Assembly (NCBI GenBank): GCA_944390975.1
Contig: CALXRX010000015.1
Coordinates: 1 to 35,625 of the forward strand
Length of the DNA: 35,625 nucleotides
Source: an uncultured Clostridia bacterium
GTDB taxonomy: Bacteria > Bacillota > Clostridia > TANB77 > CAG-508
Direction of reading: 5' to 3'
Part shown: positions 31,316 to 35,625 of the stretch, piece by piece
How positions within the stretch are numbered: the first letter of the stretch is position 1
Layout: the number at the start of each line of letters is the position of its first letter
Notes under the pieces: generated by a model
Databases searched by the model: none
Told to the model about the DNA's origin: nothing
Seen by the model: the letters and a program-made list of their open reading frames with translations, nothing else
Program-made: the position numbers and the translations under genes

Positions 31316-32233
31316 TTGGAAAGAACTTTAACCCCAGAAGAAAAAATTAGAAGGGCAGAAGAAATTTATGCCAGAAGAAGAAGCGGATATACAAGAAATA
31401 GAGTTGCTACAGTAAATGTATCAGAAGAAAAAAATTATGGTTTGTTAAAAAAAATGATATTACAAATTTTAATTTGTTTATTAATATACTTTATTTTTTA
31501 TTTGATTCAGAATAGCAATTACGTATTTTCAGAAGATGTAATAAACAAGGCAAAAGAAATATTATCGTATGATATAGATTTACAAGGAATGTATACACAA
31601 TTTGTGGATGGATTTAGTAATTGGAATTCAGAAAATGTTAATGCAAATGTACAAACTAATATTATAAATACAAACACTGTAAATGAAATACAACAGACTA
31701 ATACAATTAATTTAGAAAATACATTATCACAAAATGCAATTGGAGGAGCACAGTTACAAAATGTAGTAATGGAAGATATACAAGTATCTGCGGATGGAGA
31801 TAACAAACAAGAAGAGCCATTAACTGATGATGAATATATTAAAACTAATTTTTCTTTAATAAAACCTGTAGAAGGAGTAGTATCATCTGAATTTGGATTA
31901 AGAGATGTAGCAAATCCAATTGTAAGCAAAAATCATACTGGAATAGATATTGCAGCCAATACAGGTACTGTAATAAAAGCTGCGATGGATGGAACAGTTA
32001 CAGTTTCTTCAACAGTAGGAGAATACGGATATCACATTAAAATTACAAATGGTGATGTAAGTACACTTTATGCACATTGTAGCAAACTATATGTAAAAGA
32101 AGGAGATGTAATAACCAAAGGGCAAGAAATTGCAGAAGTAGGCTCAACTGGAAATTCTACAGGACCACATTTGCATTTTGAAATAATGAGAGGAGATACA
32201 TATATTAATCCACGAAATATATTAGAGTTTTAA
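31316..32233 (+). CDS. SpoIVFA-like M23 (LytM) family protein
   Basis: A 305-residue membrane protein. A cytoplasmic basic N-terminus MERTLTPEEKIRRAEEIYAR is followed by a membrane segment (47-64), an Asn/Thr-rich linker (about 106-145) and a C-terminal M23/LytM domain (about 184-305). The zinc-site residues are present: H207 and D211 in HTGIDI and H285-x-H287 in GPHLHFE, so the enzyme may be active. Followed 39 bases later by an M50 protease, it fits SpoIVFA, which holds and controls SpoIVFB in the outer forespore membrane. The TTG start is set by GAAGAGGTG. An M23 endopeptidase with another role remains possible. Confidence 0.75.
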   Translation: MERTLTPEEKIRRAEEIYARRRSGYTRNRVATVNVSEEKNYGLLKKMILQILICLLIYFIFYLIQNSNYVFSEDVINKAKEILSYDIDLQGMYTQFVDGFSNWNSENVNANVQTNIINTNTVNEIQQTNTINLENTLSQNAIGGAQLQNVVMEDIQVSADGDNKQEEPLTDDEYIKTNFSLIKPVEGVVSSEFGLRDVANPIVSKNHTGIDIAANTGTVIKAAMDGTVTVSSTVGEYGYHIKITNGDVSTLYAHCSKLYVKEGDVITKGQEIAEVGSTGNSTGPHLHFEIMRGDTYINPRNILEF

Positions 32234-32272
32234 AAAATTAAAGATAATTTACTTTTGAAAAGAGGAAAATAT

Positions 32273-32926
32273 ATGACAATTAATGTAAATTTGAAAGTAT
32301 TTTTATTTGCAATCCTATTTTATATAACAAAGCAAATAGAAATATATGCAATGTTTATGGTTTTTGCTCTAATACATGAAATAGGACATTTAATATGTGG
32401 GTTATTGCTAGGGTTTAAAACGAAATCTTTGAAAATTATGCCTTTAGGGATAAGTATTGAATTTAGTATAATACATACAGATTATAATAAAAAAGTAAGA
32501 AATGCCAATATTCTAGCAGTAAAAAAAATGATACTAGCTTTAGCAGGACCAATAACTAATTTGATAATAGTAGGAATTTGTACAATTTTTAGTAAATATA
32601 TAAGTATACATTTATGCGAGCAAATTATATATGTAAATTTACTAATTGCAATATTTAATTTGTTGCCAATATACCCTTTAGATGGTGGTAGGTTATTAAA
32701 AGCATTAATACATATATTGAAAGGTAAAAGAAAAGCATTAGATTATACAAATACTATATCAAACTTAAGTATAATATTTATTACAATGTTAGCAAGTATA
32801 GGAATATATTATTTTAAAAATATAGCAATATTATTTATAGTAATATATTTATGGGGGCTTATAATAATAGAAAATAAAAAATATTCTATAAAAAAGAGAA
32901 TTTATAAAATAATAGAAAATAGTTGA
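32273..32926 (+). CDS. spoIVFB: SpoIVFB-like M50 intramembrane metalloprotease
   Basis: A 217-residue site-2-type zinc protease with about five or six membrane segments. The catalytic HEIGH is at residues 35-39, in FALIHEIGHLICG. The third zinc ligand lies in LPIYPLDGGRLLKAL. SpoIVFB releases mature sigma-K from its precursor during spore formation. An in-frame TTG at 32255 precedes the AAAGAGGAAA ribosome-binding site, so the ATG at 32273 is used. It lacks a C-terminal CBS domain, as in B. subtilis SpoIVFB. Pairing with the M23 protein upstream supports the call; another M50 protease role cannot be excluded. Confidence 0.82.
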   Translation: MTINVNLKVFLFAILFYITKQIEIYAMFMVFALIHEIGHLICGLLLGFKTKSLKIMPLGISIEFSIIHTDYNKKVRNANILAVKKMILALAGPITNLIIVGICTIFSKYISIHLCEQIIYVNLLIAIFNLLPIYPLDGGRLLKALIHILKGKRKALDYTNTISNLSIIFITMLASIGIYYFKNIAILFIVIYLWGLIIIENKKYSIKKRIYKIIENS

Positions 32927-32980
32927 AATAAAATGAATTTAATAGTAATATATAAGTAGTATTAAACGGAGGAAATGCAA

Positions 32981-35177
32981 ATGAAAAAGATAAATTTAAG
33001 AGAAAATAGAGGTGTTACCCTTTCAACTTTAGTTATTGCAATATTATTAATGACAGTAATAACTAGTATAATAATATATAATACAATAGCAGGTGCTAAT
33101 ACAAGAGCATTAAACAATATGTATAATGATATTACAATATTAAAGGATAAAGTAGATGTATATTATTCAAAATATGGTGCGATACCTGTTATAGAAGGAG
33201 AATATACTAATACAAAAAATATACAAAACATAAATTCAAATGATAATGACAAATATTATGTAATAGATTTAGAAGCATTAGAAAATTTAACATTATCAAA
33301 AGGAGAAGGATATACACGATATAAACAAAATAAATCTTCATATATTACTGATATATATGTAATAAATGAGAAAAGCCATAATGTATACTATGTAAAAGGT
33401 GTTATACTAGATGGAAACACATATTATACACTTCCAGGAGATTATACAAAAGTAGAATTACCGGAGTGGTCTGATACATATACAACAACAAGGAAAAATA
33501 ATTATACAGATACAGAAGGAAATAGTGCAACAATCCCAGCAGGATTTCAAGTTTCGCTAAAAGAGGGAGAAAATAAAATAAGTGAAGGACTAGTAGTAAG
33601 AAATGCACAAGATTTAAATGAATTTGTTTGGATACCAGTAAAAGACATGGGATATAAATATGATAGATATGCATTTTTATCAAGTCAACCAAGTGATGGA
33701 ATTGATGAGGCAACAAATAGTTTAAAAATAAAACAATCAGTGGGTGGCACATATTATTTTACTGAAAGTCTTTCAAATGATGAAAAAGAAAGTATAGAGA
33801 AATATGGTGGATATTATATAGGAAGATATGAAACAGGTATTGAAGGATATACAGCTGTTTCTACTACATCTGATGGAACAACCAATTGGACAGGGTATAC
33901 AGATGGAACTTTAAAAATACAAAAAGGAAAGCAAGTATGGAACTATATAACAAGAGATAGAGCAAAAGATGTAGCAGAAGGACTATACACAGATGCAGAA
34001 AATGGCGTGGTAAGTAAGTTGTGTAGTGGTTATGCTTGGGATACAGCTTTAAAGTTTATTGAAACTAATTATTCAACATATGCAAGTAATACTACTCAAG
34101 GAAATTATTCTAATACAGAATTTACTTATACAGATTTAGAAGGAAATGTTCAAACAAAAGCAAATGGAGAAACAGTGCTTGTACCAACTGGACAAACAAC
34201 TCCTGTAAACAATATTTATGATATGGGAGGAAATGTATATGAAAATACAACTGAAACTAATTCATCAAGTGATATACCAGAGACAATAAGGGGAGGAAGC
34301 TATTGTGATGTATCCAATGGTGGTTCATCTGCATGGCGTGCAGCTACTAATGCGACAACAGTAGAAGGATCTACTTACACAACAAATGAAGGAGCAGGAA
34401 CAGGTTTCCGTGTAGCAATATTTATAGGAAACAATATATATGGTAACCCAGATGCACTAGCAATTAAAGCAAAGCCTGGAGATTATGTGAAATATGATAC
34501 AGGAATAGATGGAGTTGGAGAAAACGGAGATGGAATTGTAACTTGTAGAGTATTGTACAATGATGACACATATGGATTGCAAATAATATCAGATAAAAAT
34601 ATTGAAGATGTAACATTAGGTGGAGATATATGGGAAGAAGCAAGAGACAGTTATAATAATGCAATAGAGATATTAAATGAAAAAGCAGAATATTATGCAA
34701 CAAGTAGTCCATATGCAATAGATGGAAGATGTGTAGGAAGTGTACCGACAATAGGAACAGATGGAAAGTTTAATGCCAAAAATACAGAAGATGTAGGACC
34801 AGTGCAATTGCAATTTACTTCAACAGTAGAAGGAGCAAATGAAATGAAGAATTTTGATAATAATGATAAAACGGATTATGAATGGATGATTAAATTAGAA
34901 AATTCTGGAATTAAAGAGATGTGGACAACAGGTGAGTATTATTGGTTAGCATCTAGAGACGTATATTCTGACTCTACATTATGTTATTTTGATGTTAGAC
35001 GAATAAATAGAAGTGGAGATGTACGGCAGCAGTTTGTGTGCAGTATATTCAAATGGTAATGAAATTGGACATATAATTTCTTATGGATTTCGTCCTTGTA
35101 TTTCTCTAAATCCAAATGTTAAGGTAACAGCAGGAGATGGAGAAACAGAAGCTACTGCATATGAGTTGGGCGTATAA
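32981..35177 (+). pseudogene. Pilin-like surface protein with FGE-like and DUF6273-like domains, C-terminal frameshift
   Basis: The open frame runs from ATG 32981 to 35059 (692 codons). It has a prepilin-like N-terminus RG before VTLSTLVIAILLMTVITSI, with Thr instead of Glu at position 5. A formylglycine-generating-enzyme/C-type-lectin-like domain follows (EFVWIPVKDMG, CSGYAWDTALKFIE, IYDMGGNVYENTTE, IRGGSYCD, GTGFRVAIF). The last part is like DUF6273: EYYWLASRDVYS, then the frame breaks near 35020-35024. The shifted frame from 35022 gives YGSSLCAVYSNG and ISYGFRPCISLNPNVKV, ending YELGV at 35177, the usual LASR...GFRP ending. The start at 32981 has GGAGGA at correct spacing. It is probably a cell-surface protein. 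The truncation removes the domain's end; real or an assembly error. Confidence 0.75.
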
Positions 35178-35187
35178 GAGGTTAGTA

Positions 35188-35350
35188 CTCTAAAAAATAT
35201 ATTTTTCAAATTTTTATGTAAAACCTTGGTGTCGCAACCTACAATGAAAAGAAAAGTATGTAGGTTGCTCCAAGTCGCACTCGCTTCAAAAGAAGCTCGT
35301 TTGGTCGCTTACGCGGTTTTTATAAAAATTTTCTAAATATATTTTTAGAG
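35188..35350 (+). mobile_element. MITE-like element with 37-base imperfect terminal inverted repeats and TA flanks
   Basis: The ends CTCTAAAAAATATATTT (35188-35204) and AAATATATTTTTAGAG (35335-35350) are inverted copies, and similarity runs for about 37 bases to AAAACC near 35225 and GGTTTT near 35315. TA stands on both sides (35186-35187 and 35351-35352), as in Tc1/mariner/IS630-type insertion. Inside is a perfect 10-bp hairpin GCAACCTACA (35234-35243) with TGTAGGTTGC (35259-35268), framed by CTTGG/CCAAG. There is no open reading frame. It starts 11 bases after the restored stop of the preceding gene. Confidence 0.55.
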
Positions 35351-35391
35351 TAATGATAGTATGCGTAAAGGTATAGTGTAAAATGTATGAT

Positions 35392-35446
35392 AAAACTAGT
35401 CAAAAGTTCTCAGCGTAAATTTGGAAAAGACTTTGACTAGTTTTTC
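35392..35446 (+). terminator. Terminator downstream of the MITE-like element
   Basis: AAAACTAGTCAAAAGT (35392-35407) pairs with ACTTTGACTAGTTTTT (35430-35445) with one bulged A. The right arm ends in a T-run. It probably ends transcription from the pilin-like gene. Confidence 0.75.
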
Positions 35447-35500
35447 TTCATTATAACAAAAAACACATCTTATATGTCATGTTTTGTCGAAAGAAAAGTG

Positions 35501-35529
35501 TTGACATACAAAGAAAAATATAATATAAA
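35501..35529 (+). promoter_or_regulatory. Strong promoter pointing out of the window
   Basis: Consensus TTGACA at 35501-35506, a 17-base spacer and TATAAA at 35524-35529. The remaining 96 bases have no start codon with a ribosome-binding site, only an A-rich leader with a TTAGGA/TCCTAA-type hairpin near 35598-35618. The gene it drives lies beyond the window. Confidence 0.55.
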
Positions 35530-35625
35530 ATAAGTAAATTCTAAAACAAAAATTAAATCAAAACAACTTAAGTATTGCAAAAAAACAAAATCTCAAATTA
35601 GGAAAAATCTATCCTAAGAAAAATC

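Noticed and set aside
32981..35350. A diversity-generating retroelement, since the FGE/C-type-lectin-like fold is used by its variable proteins
   Set aside because: No reverse transcriptase, template repeat or accessory gene is visible in the window, and the 3' end does not show a repeated copy elsewhere in the window.
75..35625. tRNA genes near the 5S rRNA or elsewhere
   Set aside because: No cloverleaf with a GGTTCGAATCC-type T-arm and acceptor pairing was recognised by eye after the 5S gene or in the larger gaps.

Overview
The window comes from a very A+T-rich, low-GC Gram-positive genome. Three things point to an anaerobic, spore-forming Clostridia lineage: the ribosomal gene order, two sporulation loci (a YyaC-like protein and a SpoIVFA/SpoIVFB-like pair), and a pilin-like N-terminus common in gut Clostridia. 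Codon use is dominated by AGA, ATA and TTA, and TGG is used for Trp. The species cannot be fixed from the sequence alone.

Layout. 1-74 is the 3' end of a 5S rRNA. 198-809 is a flavin-reductase-like gene. 886-4570 is the ribosomal/transcription block rpmG-secE-nusG-rplK-rplA-[L10 leader/attenuator]-rplJ-rplL, which ends in a terminator and is not followed by rpoBC. 4679-7976 carries plsX-acpP-rnc and a radical-SAM/Elp3-like homologue in which all three cluster-binding cysteines are replaced. 8033-19811 is a run of plus-strand genes: a YitT-type membrane protein, an 8-oxoguanine glycosylase, a frameshifted DUF2207 protein, addB, a PgeF-LdcA fusion, a family 4 uracil-DNA glycosylase, DUF5662 and a GltD-like oxidoreductase. 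19894-25554 holds a predicted HExxH protein, leuS and a pilin-like GLUG-repeat protein on the minus strand, with one small plus-strand orphan (21169-21516) between them. 25760-31195 is accessory in character: an XRE regulator with a palindromic operator candidate, a decayed gene, a lipoprotein, topB with a broken C-terminus, a small frameshifted gene, a YyaC-like protein, small orphans, and an antitoxin beside a decayed ParE/RelE toxin. 31316-32926 is the SpoIVFA/SpoIVFB-like pair. 32981-35177 is a second pilin-like surface protein with a C-terminal frameshift. It is followed by a TA-flanked, MITE-like element (35188-35350), a terminator and an outward promoter whose gene lies beyond the window.

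Most genes are housekeeping. No CRISPR array, tRNA, reverse transcriptase or complete mobile element was seen, and no intact new multi-gene system stands out. The most unusual observations are: the cluster-less radical SAM homologue at the rnc locus; a repeated layout in which a terminator-like hairpin overlaps or abuts the Shine-Dalgarno of the next gene (8033, 29991, 31316); the in-frame PgeF-LdcA fusion that keeps an internal ribosome-binding site; related Asn/Thr-rich segments in SecE and the M23 protein; and several recent-looking frame disruptions, four of them at CGG triplets, which could be real or assembly errors.
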